The position numbers were made by a program, and so were the translations under genes. Under the pieces are notes generated by a model. The model ran no database searches. It was not told the DNA's origin and saw only the letters and a list, made by a program, of their open reading frames with translations. DNA of 64,000 bases from Acidiferrobacterales bacterium (GTDB lineage Bacteria; Pseudomonadota; Gammaproteobacteria; Arenicellales; Poriferihabitantaceae), in NCBI GenBank assembly GCA_019633985.1, contig JAHQWE010000005.1, positions 1-64,000 of the forward strand, given 5' to 3'. Of this stretch, positions 44,011 to 52,208 are shown piece by piece; position 1 is the stretch's first letter; every line of letters starts with the position of its first letter.

Positions 44011-44877
44011 ATGGCAAGCACTGCTGAAAACCACTATTACGTGCCCGAAGGCGCTTACTGGCCACTTGTAGGGTCAGTTGGTTTGGCAACAACTACTGGT
44101 GGTCTCGCTGCCTGGTTGAATGAGAGTTCGCTTGGACAACCGATATTTTATGTCGGTATGGCAATTCTGGTTATTATGATGTTTGGCTGGTTCGGTACCG
44201 TGATTCGCGAGAGTGAGTCAGGGCAATACCGCCCTTGGGAGGACAAGTCTTTCCGCCTTGGGATGAGCTGGTTCATCTTCTCAGAAGTCATGTTCTTCGC
44301 GGCGTTCTTTGGCGCACTGTTTTATGCCCGCGTCTACTCTGTGCCATGGATACTGGGTGAAGGTGCCGGTGCGAATACTCATGAGTGGCTTTGGAGCTCG
44401 TTCACTGAAATCTGGCCAACCAATGGTCCCGCGGATATGGGAGGAAGTGACTTTCATATGGGTTGGTGGCCGCTGCCGTTTCTTAATACCGCTATCCTGT
44501 TGACCTCAGGTGTGACGGTCACGATTGCGCATCATGCCGTTATCAAAAATGATCGAACTCGGTTTATTCTAGGCCTTGCAGCGACCGTTGCCCTGGGTTT
44601 TATCTTTGTATACTTTCAGATGGTGGAGTATCAGGAGGCGTATCACGAGGGGATGACTCTGCAAAGTGGTATCTATGGCTCGACTTTCTTTATGCTGACG
44701 GGGTTTCATGGATTTCATGTCTCGATGGGTGCGATCATTCTGCTAGTTGTTCTCATTCGTGCGATTCGTGGCCACTTTACTCCAACGCGCCATTTTGCGT
44801 TTGAAGCAGCAGCCTGGTACTGGCACTTCGTAGATGTGGTCTGGCTGGGATTGTTTATATTCGTGTATATCTTGTAG
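44011..44877 (+). CDS. coxC: Cytochrome c oxidase subunit III
   Basis: The 288-residue subunit has seven transmembrane helices. ENHYYVPEGAYWPLVGSVGL at the start, GMSWFIFSEVMFFAAFFGALFYAR (helix with the conserved Glu), and GFHGFHVSMGAIILLVVLIRA with FEAAAWYWHFVDVVWLGLFIFVYIL at the end are family hallmarks. It stabilises the catalytic core and assists proton uptake. It is the last structural gene before a terminator. Confidence 0.97.
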   Translation: MASTAENHYYVPEGAYWPLVGSVGLATTTGGLAAWLNESSLGQPIFYVGMAILVIMMFGWFGTVIRESESGQYRPWEDKSFRLGMSWFIFSEVMFFAAFFGALFYARVYSVPWILGEGAGANTHEWLWSSFTEIWPTNGPADMGGSDFHMGWWPLPFLNTAILLTSGVTVTIAHHAVIKNDRTRFILGLAATVALGFIFVYFQMVEYQEAYHEGMTLQSGIYGSTFFMLTGFHGFHVSMGAIILLVVLIRAIRGHFTPTRHFAFEAAAWYWHFVDVVWLGLFIFVYIL

Positions 44878-44904
44878 TCGTTAGTTTCGAACGATCTTGA
44901 TCGC

Positions 44905-44933
44905 AAAAAACGCTGCCAATGGCAGCGTTTTTT
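44905..44933. terminator. Bidirectional intrinsic terminator after coxC
   Basis: A 13-bp perfect stem (AAAAAACGCTGCC with GGCAGCGTTTTTT) with a 3-base loop gives a GC core flanked by A on one side and T on the other. It lies 28 bases past the coxC stop and 27 bases from the stop of the opposing DUF2909 gene, so it can end transcription from both directions. Confidence 0.92.
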
Positions 44934-44959
44934 CTTTATGTTATTAAAGAGTAGCCCGA

Positions 44960-45172
44960 TTACTCTCCGAAACCATGGGGCATGATAACGCCGAATTTGG
45001 CGCCGACAAATATCAACAAGAGTAAAAACAAAGACAAGCCAATTCGGATTGTCAGAGACTTTGCTACCGATGCTGCGTTGTCTGGGCTCTTCACCATGTA
45101 GTAGAGCGCGGTAAATAGACTGACTAAAATAAATATTAGCAGGATTACGATAATTAGTTTGAACAACAGCAT
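44960..45172 (-). CDS. DUF2909 twin-transmembrane protein
   Basis: The 70-residue product starts at the ATG at 45172 and has two transmembrane helices (about 1-22 and 44-65) joined by YYMVKSPDNAASVAKSLTIRIGLS, the DUF2909 pattern. In Pseudomonas a gene of this type also lies on the strand opposite the oxidase genes, between subunit III and SURF1. Function is unknown. It is transcribed toward the shared terminator at 44905. Confidence 0.82.
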   Translation of the reverse strand: MLLFKLIIVILLIFILVSLFTALYYMVKSPDNAASVAKSLTIRIGLSLFLLLLIFVGAKFGVIMPHGFGE

Positions 45173-45232
45173 GAAGCATTTCCGGGATAAAAGCAGAGGC
45201 CAAGGGGAGAGTAGACAAACAGGCCTGACGCA

Positions 45233-45958
45233 ATGATTATAAGTGCAAAGGTAGCGATCGCCTATTTGTTGTTTTTTATTGGCCTGGCAATATTGTTCAC
45301 TCTGGGATGGTGGCAACTAACCAGGGGGTTAGAAAAAGCTTCGATAGAGTCGCTCAGCGAAACGGGGAAAACGAATCCCATTGTTCAGGTAGACAAAAAT
45401 CAGGAATGGGAACAACTATCTTATCGAACTGTTGAATTAGAAGGTCGATGGCAATTTCGTGAAACCATGTTGTTGGAGAACCGTCTTTACGAGGGACGAC
45501 CCGGATACGAGGTGTTGGTACCTTATGAGTTGGTCACTGATAAGAGCTGGATTCTGGTGAATCGCGGTTGGATTAAACAGCAATCAATACAGCCGGGTGG
45601 AAGTCATGCAGATCTGCTAGACAAGAATTTGTCTGTTGCACCCCGCGGGCAACTATATCTGCCTGAACTTGGTTTTACTTTGGGGGAAACACTGATTCAG
45701 CCACTCACCAAACCGATCCGGTTCTTGTACTATGATTTTTCGACGCTATCTGGTGTCTTAGAACATGACCTTGTTCCCGCCGTTCTTGTGCTTGATTCTG
45801 ATCATCCCGCGAGCTTTCAGCAAATATGGAAGCCTGGCGCAATTTCTTCAGAACGTCACTATGCGTATGTCGCACAATGGTGGGGGTTGGCACTGACGCT
45901 TTTTATCTTTGGCTTAATCTGGCGAAAACGCCATCTGAAATCTATTCTCCATGACTGA
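45233..45958 (+). CDS. SURF1-family cytochrome oxidase assembly protein
   Basis: The 241-residue protein has transmembrane helices at both ends (about 6-26 and 211-230) and a large periplasmic domain between them. LGWWQLTRGLEKA, LSYRTVELEGRW, LLENRLYEGRPGYEVLVPYEL and ILVNRGWIKQ are the SURF1 blocks. SURF1 helps insert heme A into subunit I. It overlaps the next gene by 8 bases. Confidence 0.92.
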   Translation: MIISAKVAIAYLLFFIGLAILFTLGWWQLTRGLEKASIESLSETGKTNPIVQVDKNQEWEQLSYRTVELEGRWQFRETMLLENRLYEGRPGYEVLVPYELVTDKSWILVNRGWIKQQSIQPGGSHADLLDKNLSVAPRGQLYLPELGFTLGETLIQPLTKPIRFLYYDFSTLSGVLEHDLVPAVLVLDSDHPASFQQIWKPGAISSERHYAYVAQWWGLALTLFIFGLIWRKRHLKSILHD

Positions 45959-46580
45959 ATCTTCAAACCAACCTGATCGAATTTCGGCAAGTGATATCAA
46001 ACGTAGCCGATTCAAATTTCTGGCGGTGCTTGGTTTCTTTTTCGTCCCTTTTTTCCTCGCCATTGTCGGCTATTTTTTCTTTCCGCATTTGCTTTATTCA
46101 GGAGGGCGGGTCAACAATGCACCGCTAGTGGAGCCAGTTGTCACGCTGGAGCCGTTCACCAATTTGCAGCTAAATCAGCAGCAGCTCACACTGGAGAGTT
46201 TGCAGAAGAAATGGACCGTGGTGCATCGACTGGACCAGCAATGCGACGAAAGCTGCGAGGTGTCTCTGTACAATACGCGCCAGATACGAATAGCGTTGGG
46301 AAAAGATACCAACAGGGTACAAAGAGTCCTTCTTGGAAGTGACGTGGGCTTACTGGAAGCTGCCGGAAATGACCATCCGGATATTAAACTGGTTTTGCGT
46401 ATCAGTGAGGGGTTGGATTCGCAGCTCTCAACAATCGTTGCTCGAGAAAAACTCGGACCTAACGATGCGCTCTTAATTGATCCTCTGGGCAACGTCATGA
46501 TGGCGATACCGTCGGATCTCAATCCGACTAAGTTGCTCAAAGATCTCAAGAAATTGCTCAAGCTTTCAAAAATCGGCTAG
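45951..46580 (+). CDS. Oxidase-associated membrane protein with Sco-like CxxxC
   Basis: The 209-residue product has one transmembrane helix (about 24-47) and a periplasmic thioredoxin-like domain. WTVVHRLDQQCDESCEVSLYNTRQIRIALG resembles the Cys-x3-Cys copper site of Sco1, and LLIDPLGNVMMAIPSDLN is like the Sco/thioredoxin C-terminal strand. The distal Sco His is not evident. Its place after SURF1 matches the Pseudomonas cox locus. It may supply or reduce copper for the CuA centre, which is inference. Confidence 0.75.
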   Translation: MTESSNQPDRISASDIKRSRFKFLAVLGFFFVPFFLAIVGYFFFPHLLYSGGRVNNAPLVEPVVTLEPFTNLQLNQQQLTLESLQKKWTVVHRLDQQCDESCEVSLYNTRQIRIALGKDTNRVQRVLLGSDVGLLEAAGNDHPDIKLVLRISEGLDSQLSTIVAREKLGPNDALLIDPLGNVMMAIPSDLNPTKLLKDLKKLLKLSKIG

Positions 46581-46591
46581 TACAATGTGTT

Positions 46592-47425
46592 GTGGTTGAC
46601 TCTAACGCTCGCCTTAGTGCTCTGATAGATAGCAAGAGCAGCATCCTTGTACTGACAGGAGCAGGCATCAGTGTTGACTCCGGTATCCCTCCTTATCGTG
46701 ATCATACTGGCACCTGGTTGGGCAGTGAACCGATACAACACCAGGAGTTCATTGATCACGAGTCTCGTCGAAAACGCTACTGGGCCCGCAGTGCAGTAGG
46801 ATGGCCAGCAGTTGCCAAAGCGAAACCCAATGACTCTCATCGAGTTTTGGCGAGCATGGAACGCGCCGGCATCATTTCTCTTTTGGTGACGCAAAATGTA
46901 GATCGACTGCACCAAAAGGCGGGACATCAAAAAGTCATTGATTTGCACGGACGGCTAGATCAGGCAAGATGTTTGTCATGCGAGAATCAGGTTGAGCGAT
47001 CGGCACTGCAACAGGAGATATTGTCGATGAATCCCTTTCTAGCTGATTTGGAAGCGTCGCTTGCTCCAGACGGAGATGCTACGGTAGAAAATGATCTCAT
47101 CGATATGGTTTCAGTACCTCATTGTCAGCGGTGTGGTGGCGTTCTTATGCCTAGTGTGGTGTTTTTTGGCGGTGCGGTTCCAACCTCACGTGTTACTGCA
47201 GTGACCGCTGCTTTAGAGCAATGCGATGCTCTACTCGTGATTGGTACCTCGCTGATGGTTTATTCAGGTTTTCGATTTTGCCGCCAGGCCCATGCAATGG
47301 GAATTCCCATCATTGCGATCAATCAGGGGGAAACACGTGCCGACGCGATGCTGAGCGCCAGAATAATCAAGGACTGCAAAGAAACTCTTGTGGCGTTCGC
47401 CGCGGATATCAAGATTGACTTCTGA
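46592..47425 (+). CDS. SIR2-family NAD-dependent deacylase
   Basis: The 277-residue protein is a full sirtuin: VLTGAGISVDSGIPPYRD, TQNVDRLHQKAG, the catalytic His in DLHGRLDQARC, a four-Cys zinc site (CLSCEN and CQRCGG), PSVVFFGGAVP and VIGTSLMVYSG. It removes acetyl or other acyl groups from lysines using NAD. Start is the GTG at 46592, 11 bases after the cox-associated gene, so it may share that transcript. The His-adjacent sequence resembles class II (SIRT4-like) enzymes. Confidence 0.93.
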   Translation: MVDSNARLSALIDSKSSILVLTGAGISVDSGIPPYRDHTGTWLGSEPIQHQEFIDHESRRKRYWARSAVGWPAVAKAKPNDSHRVLASMERAGIISLLVTQNVDRLHQKAGHQKVIDLHGRLDQARCLSCENQVERSALQQEILSMNPFLADLEASLAPDGDATVENDLIDMVSVPHCQRCGGVLMPSVVFFGGAVPTSRVTAVTAALEQCDALLVIGTSLMVYSGFRFCRQAHAMGIPIIAINQGETRADAMLSARIIKDCKETLVAFAADIKIDF

Positions 47426-47498
47426 TGGATGCCCGCGGAATTGAAAAGCACGATGTTAAACCATCGCTCGGCTTTGATTCACTATCTGCGATCTCGAT

Positions 47499-47528
47499 CT
47501 GAAAAGTCAGTCGATATATCGATATAAT
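47499..47528 (+). promoter_or_regulatory. Candidate promoter with a palindromic spacer
   Basis: CTGAAA (47499-47504) and TATAAT (47523-47528) are separated by 18 bases, of which the last twelve form a perfect palindrome, TCGATATATCGA (47511-47522). This lies 90 bases before the glutaredoxin-like gene. A repressor bound there would block polymerase, so the palindrome is a plausible operator. Confidence 0.4.
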
Positions 47529-47616
47529 CATCGTTCATGTTGCAATTCCGGGGAATTAATACGCTGCTGGCGTGTCCGATGGTTTCGCTTCACTATCCAA
47601 TTTTGCCCCGATACTC

Positions 47617-47889
47617 ATGACATCTGACAAACCTGATCTCACCCTATATGTCCGCGACTACTGTATGTACTGTAATCGCGTATTACGCACCGCCGACGAA
47701 CTCGGAATTAGGCTGGAAGTTCGGAATATCTGGCAGGAACCAGAATTTGAGAAGGAATTAGTTGGCGCAACGGGTCGATCGACGGTGCCGGTGCTCAGAA
47801 TTGATCAAACTGATGGGACGGAACGATGGATGCCAGAATCTTCAGATATCGTTCGTTATCTACAAACCGAAATTAGCTCGACCGCCTAG
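47617..47889 (+). CDS. Glutaredoxin-like protein
   Basis: From the ATG at 47617 the product has 90 residues: LTLYVRDYCMYCNRVLRTADELGIRLEVRNI with the dithiol CMYC site, ATGRSTVPVLRI with the cis-Pro loop, and a terminal acidic helix (SSDIVRYLQTEI). This is a one-domain glutaredoxin or the N-terminal half of a GST-like fold. The TTG/GTG extension upstream to 47572 is not family-like. No partner gene is adjacent. Confidence 0.88.
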   Translation: MTSDKPDLTLYVRDYCMYCNRVLRTADELGIRLEVRNIWQEPEFEKELVGATGRSTVPVLRIDQTDGTERWMPESSDIVRYLQTEISSTA

Positions 47890-48019
47890 ACTACAATCAT
47901 TGTCACAGGTGTTAGGAAAACCCTAGGCCCTGAGAGTTAAGGTAAAAACCCAAAACGATATATCTGTGGTTTATCAGTGAGGTTTGGGTTCAACCTGCTA
48001 AGATTACTGCAAAGGGGGT

Positions 48020-48751
48020 TTAATCTAATCCGCGGTTTTTGAGCCACGCCCTAATGGTTGGAGTTTGTCGCCTGCTTATTTCAATCGTGTCTTCTATGCC
48101 ACGAAAGAACACACACCATTGACCATCTTCATTTTTTTCTAATCCTTCAAGATGCTCTGTGGAAATTAACGCATTGCGATGCACCCTTAGAAAGTTTTCC
48201 CCAAGCTCAGATTCAAGATTATTCAACGTGTCGTTCATTAAATATTCTTCTTTCAGGGTTTTCACCATGACATATTTGTTTTCCGCTTTGAGGTAACAAA
48301 TATTTTGAATCGGAACCAGCTTGATCTTTCCCTTCTGACTGATTGAAATATGCATACTGCGTGAAGTTTTACGCAGTGACTCCGTCTGGGTTTCACTGAT
48401 TGGATTGGCTTTTTGCAGCGCTCTTTTCAGACGATCTATCTGCACTGGCTTAAGTAGATAGTCGATTGCATTGGCGTCAAATGCCTCCAGCGCGTATTCG
48501 CTGTATGCCGTCGTGAAAATTACGGCAGGCGTCTTTTCCAGTGCAGAAAAATGGTAAACCAATTCGATTCCACTAATGCCAGGCATTCGAATATCCACTA
48601 ACGCTGTGTCTGGCTCGTGTTTTTCACAGAAATCGATGGCCTGTTGACCGTTTTCGGCTTCAAAGACTTCCGCGCTTGGATCGATGCGCAGCAGCAATTC
48701 CTTGAGTCGCGCACGAGCGAGAAACTCATCATCAATTACCAGATACTTCAT
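48020..48751 (-). CDS. LytTR-family response regulator (AlgR-like)
   Basis: The 243-residue protein has a receiver domain (VIDDEFLARARLKELL, phospho-acceptor Asp in TALVDIRMPGISG, Lys in LLKPVQIDRL) and a LytTR DNA-binding domain (about 140-243, KLVPIQNICYLKAENKYVMV, NFLRVHRNALIS). Length and layout match AlgR of Pseudomonas. It is 157 bases downstream of the kinase gene on the same strand. AlgR-type regulators control surface polysaccharide and type IV pili; targets here are unknown. Confidence 0.88.
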   Translation of the reverse strand: MKYLVIDDEFLARARLKELLLRIDPSAEVFEAENGQQAIDFCEKHEPDTALVDIRMPGISGIELVYHFSALEKTPAVIFTTAYSEYALEAFDANAIDYLLKPVQIDRLKRALQKANPISETQTESLRKTSRSMHISISQKGKIKLVPIQNICYLKAENKYVMVKTLKEEYLMNDTLNNLESELGENFLRVHRNALISTEHLEGLEKNEDGQWCVFFRGIEDTIEISRRQTPTIRAWLKNRGLD

Positions 48752-48908
48752 TCTTTCATCTTCTTGTATATACGTCCTGCATTTGCTCGCGTCGATAACT
48801 TCGTTGGCTAAAGATCGCTCGCAATCAATTTCTCGTTGATAATTCTTCGGCACGAGAATATCGATATATAACAGTCCCCCCTCACAGGGTGCGTTTGGTT
48901 GTGCATAG

Positions 48909-49949
48909 CTAGAGTGGTAGCCTGATGGTCACTGTGTATCGCTCATCCGCTTCGTGGGCGTCAAATGTCCCTCGGCTTCCGAAGGTTCGATAAATACGAT
49001 CTCTCAGGTTTTCTTGGGCTACTTTGTTTCCGCTACTGCGTTTAATACTTCCTTCCGGTAGTGGATTGGCGATTTGGATAATGAGCTGCTTGTCGATAAT
49101 TTGCACACTCATATTGATCCTGCCACCTTTAAATCTGGTTTCAATTCCGTGATAAACCGCGTTTTCTAGAAGCGGCTGTAACAGCAATACGGGAACCATG
49201 ACTCCCAAAGAATCTGGATCAATCTTGCTGGCCACCTGGAGCCTCTCCCCCAACCGGGTTTTCTCCAGAAAAAGGTACTTGTCAGCGAGCTCAAGCTCGG
49301 CCTTCAAAGGCACAAGCTCTCGTTTGTCAGCCATCACGACCCGGAACACATCAGCGAGATTATATAATGCTTTTTCCGCCCGTGCCGGGTGCAAACTAAT
49401 TAGGTGTGCAACGCTGTTGAGCGTATTGAAAAGAAAATGGGGTCGGATTCGGAAGCCAAGATTGGAATACTGGCTGGATTCGGAGGATTGCACCAGTGCC
49501 CTCACAGAGTGGACCTCCTTCTCGGTCCAAAAAAATGGAAATCCTAGAATCAGGGCCATGAGTAACAAAATACTGGTGGACTGCAGGTGGATAAAGCGGA
49601 AGATAGGGAGATTAGAGCTGGACTCGAATCGACCGACAATTAGGTATGTCACGACATAAATTGCAGCCGCGACAACCACCACTAAAAGCCAGGCCAGGCA
49701 AACACCAATAAGCGGCTTCATTTGAGCAATGGTGTCGTTAAAAAAACGCAGTAACAAAAGTGACAGGAGAACGAACAACGATGTCATCACGATTTGACCA
49801 ATGACTTGCTCAAAGGAAATCGCCGCTTGCCAATTGGCGCTCCAGTGGATTGCCCAACACACCAACAGCCCCAAGACTACCGCAACCGCAAACCTCAAGG
49901 GAAACTTGCCATTGTCGAAATCCAGCTGGAAATGATCGTTGACCAACAT
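48909..49949 (-). CDS. LytS/YehU-type sensor histidine kinase (AlgZ/FimS-like)
   Basis: From the ATG at 49949 the product has 346 residues: four to five transmembrane helices in the first 150 residues, then the His_kinase domain with the phospho-acceptor in GFRIRPHFLFNTLNSVAHLI, and a short HATPase region with LLEDAVYHGIE-like LLENAVYHGIETRF. It lacks the usual DHp helices of classical kinases, as does AlgZ. The pair kinase-regulator facing argH reproduces the Pseudomonas order, but hemC does not follow the regulator here. Confidence 0.88.
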   Translation of the reverse strand: MLVNDHFQLDFDNGKFPLRFAVAVVLGLLVCWAIHWSANWQAAISFEQVIGQIVMTSLFVLLSLLLLRFFNDTIAQMKPLIGVCLAWLLVVVVAAAIYVVTYLIVGRFESSSNLPIFRFIHLQSTSILLLMALILGFPFFWTEKEVHSVRALVQSSESSQYSNLGFRIRPHFLFNTLNSVAHLISLHPARAEKALYNLADVFRVVMADKRELVPLKAELELADKYLFLEKTRLGERLQVASKIDPDSLGVMVPVLLLQPLLENAVYHGIETRFKGGRINMSVQIIDKQLIIQIANPLPEGSIKRSSGNKVAQENLRDRIYRTFGSRGTFDAHEADERYTVTIRLPL

Positions 49950-50190
49950 GTTGTGCAAATAGGGTGGTAAATTAAACTGGTGCCGAACTGGTTGCAGCTA
50001 CACCTATTTTTCTTCTCTCCTCGGCGGTGAAAATACCATATTCTCAGACTAGAAAGACAGATTGTGTGTTTAAACACACGATATAAGCCGAATTAGTGTA
50101 ATTTGATTGGCATCAATCGAAGGACAGAATATCATCCCACGGGTAGTGGTTTTGTCATGAAACGGGTTGCTTCAGCTTTTCTGTCCGGCC

Positions 50191-50218
50191 AAAAAAAACT
50201 CCCCTGCAAGCAGGGGAG
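50191..50218 (-). terminator. Intrinsic terminator facing the kinase gene
   Basis: CTCCCCTG / CAGGGGAG forms an 8-bp stem with a 4-base loop, and on the minus strand it is followed by TTTTTTTT. On the plus strand the sequence after the stem is TAGAATTATTT, which is not a terminator tract. It therefore ends a minus-strand transcript that starts upstream of 50219, where no protein gene exists. Confidence 0.85.
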
Positions 50219-50405
50219 TAGAATTATTTGATCGGGTCAAACAGAATGGGGGTTCTGCTGAAGGGGGTAAAGACCCGACTAGCGGGTGGTTCGACCGACC
50301 CGCAAGCCAAGTAGACTACGTTAAATTTCGTTTTTCAAATCTTTCCGACAAAAGGTACTTTTTTGCCGTTGAGCAGTCGTTTGCTTCCGCTCTGGTTCAA
50401 AAACA
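50191..50405 (-). ncRNA. Candidate small RNA with C-rich segments
   Basis: No protein gene lies on this strand between argH and the kinase, yet the minus strand ends in an intrinsic terminator (stem 50199-50206 with 50211-50218, then eight T). Upstream there are a 9-bp bulged hairpin (50282-50290 with 50294-50303), then a 7-bp stem (50232-50238 with 50272-50278) that encloses a 5-bp stem with loop CCCCCA (minus strand) and an unpaired ACCCCCTT. Such C-rich single strands commonly pair with ribosome-binding sites. The 5' end is not determined and could lie inside the argH start region. Confidence 0.6.
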
Positions 50406-50435
50406 CCTGAATTTTTTACTTAAAATAGTAGTTCA

Positions 50436-51836
50436 ATGCCGCAATCTAACAACCTAAAAAAACTGTGGGGCGGTCGCTTTAGTGGCTCTACCGACAGCCT
50501 GATGGAAGCCTTTTCCGCGTCCGTGAATTTTGACTGGCGTCTTTATCGACAAGATATTCGAGGCTCTCTGGCACATGCACGAATGCTGACCGCTGTTGGT
50601 GTTCTCAGCGAAGAGGAAATGCACCAAATTGACAATGGCCTCAGACAAATCGAGAGTGAAATAGACGCGGGGGACTTCCAATGGTCTTCGGCATTAGAAG
50701 ATGTGCATATGAATATAGAGGCAGCACTGACGGAGCGAATCGGAGAGGCAGGTAAGAAACTGCATACTGGACGCTCTCGGAACGATCAAGTGGCGACGGA
50801 TATGCGGCTTTATTTACGCGAAGGTGTTGATGACGTTTGCGATGTTCTCACTCGATTGCAGCGAGCATTGATTGAATTGGCAGAGCAGCACGCTGAAGAC
50901 ATTATGCCAGGCTTCACTCATATGCAAAGTGCGCAGCCTGTCACACTTGGTCATCATCTACTTGCCTGGAACCAGATGTTGCAAAGAGATTATGAGAGGT
51001 TTAAGGATTGTCGGAAGCGCATCAATATCAGCCCGCTGGGTTGTGCGGCCCTGGCAGGTACAAGCTACCCTATTGATCGAACTATGACTGCAGAAGCTCT
51101 CGGTTTTGACTCTGTAGCAACAAATAGTTTAGATGCGGTGGCAGATCGAGACTTTGTAATTGAATTCAATGCTCATGCAGCCCTGTTGGCAGTACATTTG
51201 TCACGAATTGCCGAGGAGTTGGTGCTTTGGTCAAGCGGGAATTTTGATTTTGTGGATCTGGGTGATGGGTTTTGCACGGGCTCCAGCATTATGCCGCAAA
51301 AGAAAAACCCGGATGTGGCGGAACTGATTCGGGGTAAAGCAGGTCGGGTAAACGGAAATTTGATGGCTCTATTGATGCTAATGAAAGGTCAGCCATTTAC
51401 CTACAACCGTGACAATCAGGAAGATAAAGAACCGATGTTTGACACGTTGGACACCTGTCTCATCTCGCTGGAAGTGCTTGCCGCTATGTTTCCCCAGGTG
51501 AGATTCAAAACAAATGTAATGCATAAAGAAGCGGCAGACGGCTATGCTACAGCGACTGACCTGGCTGATTATCTGGTTCGCAAGGGGCTGGCATTCAGAG
51601 ACGCGCATGAGGTTGTTGGCAAGGTAGTAGGAATGGCAATTCTCGATAAAGTTTCACTTGATCAAATACCCCTTTCTCAATTTCAACACCACTGTGACGC
51701 GATCGAATCGGATGTTTATGAGGTGCTCACTGTGGAAGGTTCTGTCAAAGCCAGAAATCATATTGGTGGAACGGCACCGGAGCAGGTTAAAATCGCGGTA
51801 CAGGATGCGAAGTCGTTACTGGCGAGTCGCAGCTGA
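50436..51836 (+). CDS. argH: Argininosuccinate lyase
   Basis: This is the last step of arginine biosynthesis, argininosuccinate to arginine and fumarate. The 466-residue protein opens [20 protein letters not shown], has [17 protein letters not shown] and [19 protein letters not shown], the catalytic His in [16 protein letters not shown], and the flexible signature loop [12 protein letters not shown]. Gene order (argH opposite an AlgZ/AlgR-like pair) is as in Pseudomonas. It precedes lptM by 81 bases. Confidence 0.97.
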   Translation: MPQSNNLKKLWGGRFSGSTDSLMEAFSASVNFDWRLYRQDIRGSLAHARMLTAVGVLSEEEMHQIDNGLRQIESEIDAGDFQWSSALEDVHMNIEAALTERIGEAGKKLHTGRSRNDQVATDMRLYLREGVDDVCDVLTRLQRALIELAEQHAEDIMPGFTHMQSAQPVTLGHHLLAWNQMLQRDYERFKDCRKRINISPLGCAALAGTSYPIDRTMTAEALGFDSVATNSLDAVADRDFVIEFNAHAALLAVHLSRIAEELVLWSSGNFDFVDLGDGFCTGSSIMPQKKNPDVAELIRGKAGRVNGNLMALLMLMKGQPFTYNRDNQEDKEPMFDTLDTCLISLEVLAAMFPQVRFKTNVMHKEAADGYATATDLADYLVRKGLAFRDAHEVVGKVVGMAILDKVSLDQIPLSQFQHHCDAIESDVYEVLTVEGSVKARNHIGGTAPEQVKIAVQDAKSLLASRS

Positions 51837-51917
51837 TATCGCTAAAGAGAACACGAATCCAACCCCTGAACGGTGGAACAACTTTCGCGCCGAACGACTT
51901 ACTGGAAGAATAGAGAG

Positions 51918-52061
51918 ATGATGAAAAACTGGTTTAAATCAATACTGATAGTGGTGGCATTCGGGTTTTTCCTTGGAGCATGCGGTCAGAAGGGAGATCT
52001 TTATCTGCCGGAAAGTGAGACTGCGACCGAGGAAGAAGAGCAAGGCGAAAACACGGAATAA
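51918..52061 (+). CDS. lptM: LptM (YifL) small lipoprotein
   Basis: The 47-residue product is a typical LptM: a signal peptide ending in the lipobox LGAC, followed by GQKGDLYLP (the family's CGQKGPLYLP motif with Asp for Pro) and an acidic tail. In E. coli LptM assists oxidative maturation of the LptD outer-membrane protein. It precedes lysA, as in many gammaproteobacteria. It is shorter than standard gene-calling cut-offs. A second ATG at 51921 is equally possible. Confidence 0.88.
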   Translation: MMKNWFKSILIVVAFGFFLGACGQKGDLYLPESETATEEEEQGENTE

Positions 52062-52208
52062 CTTAACTTCCCTCAATCAGTCGATTGGCATTTGCCGCTG
52101 GCGCTCCTCTTCACTCCAGGAGATTCCTACCCCCGAAGTTTGTCCGTGAAGGGGACAGCGTTTTTTTAGCACGCTTTATATTTACCCATACAACCCGATC
52201 AGTGCTCG

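Noticed and set aside
50191..50220. Hairpin as a plus-strand terminator or argH attenuator
   Set aside because: The T tract is on the minus strand only; no leader peptide or alternative stem is evident on the plus strand.
52110..52180. Hairpin TGTCC/GGACA with a T run between lptM and lysA as a terminator
   Set aside because: The stem is only 5 bp with a 7-base loop; too weak to claim, although the T run is good.
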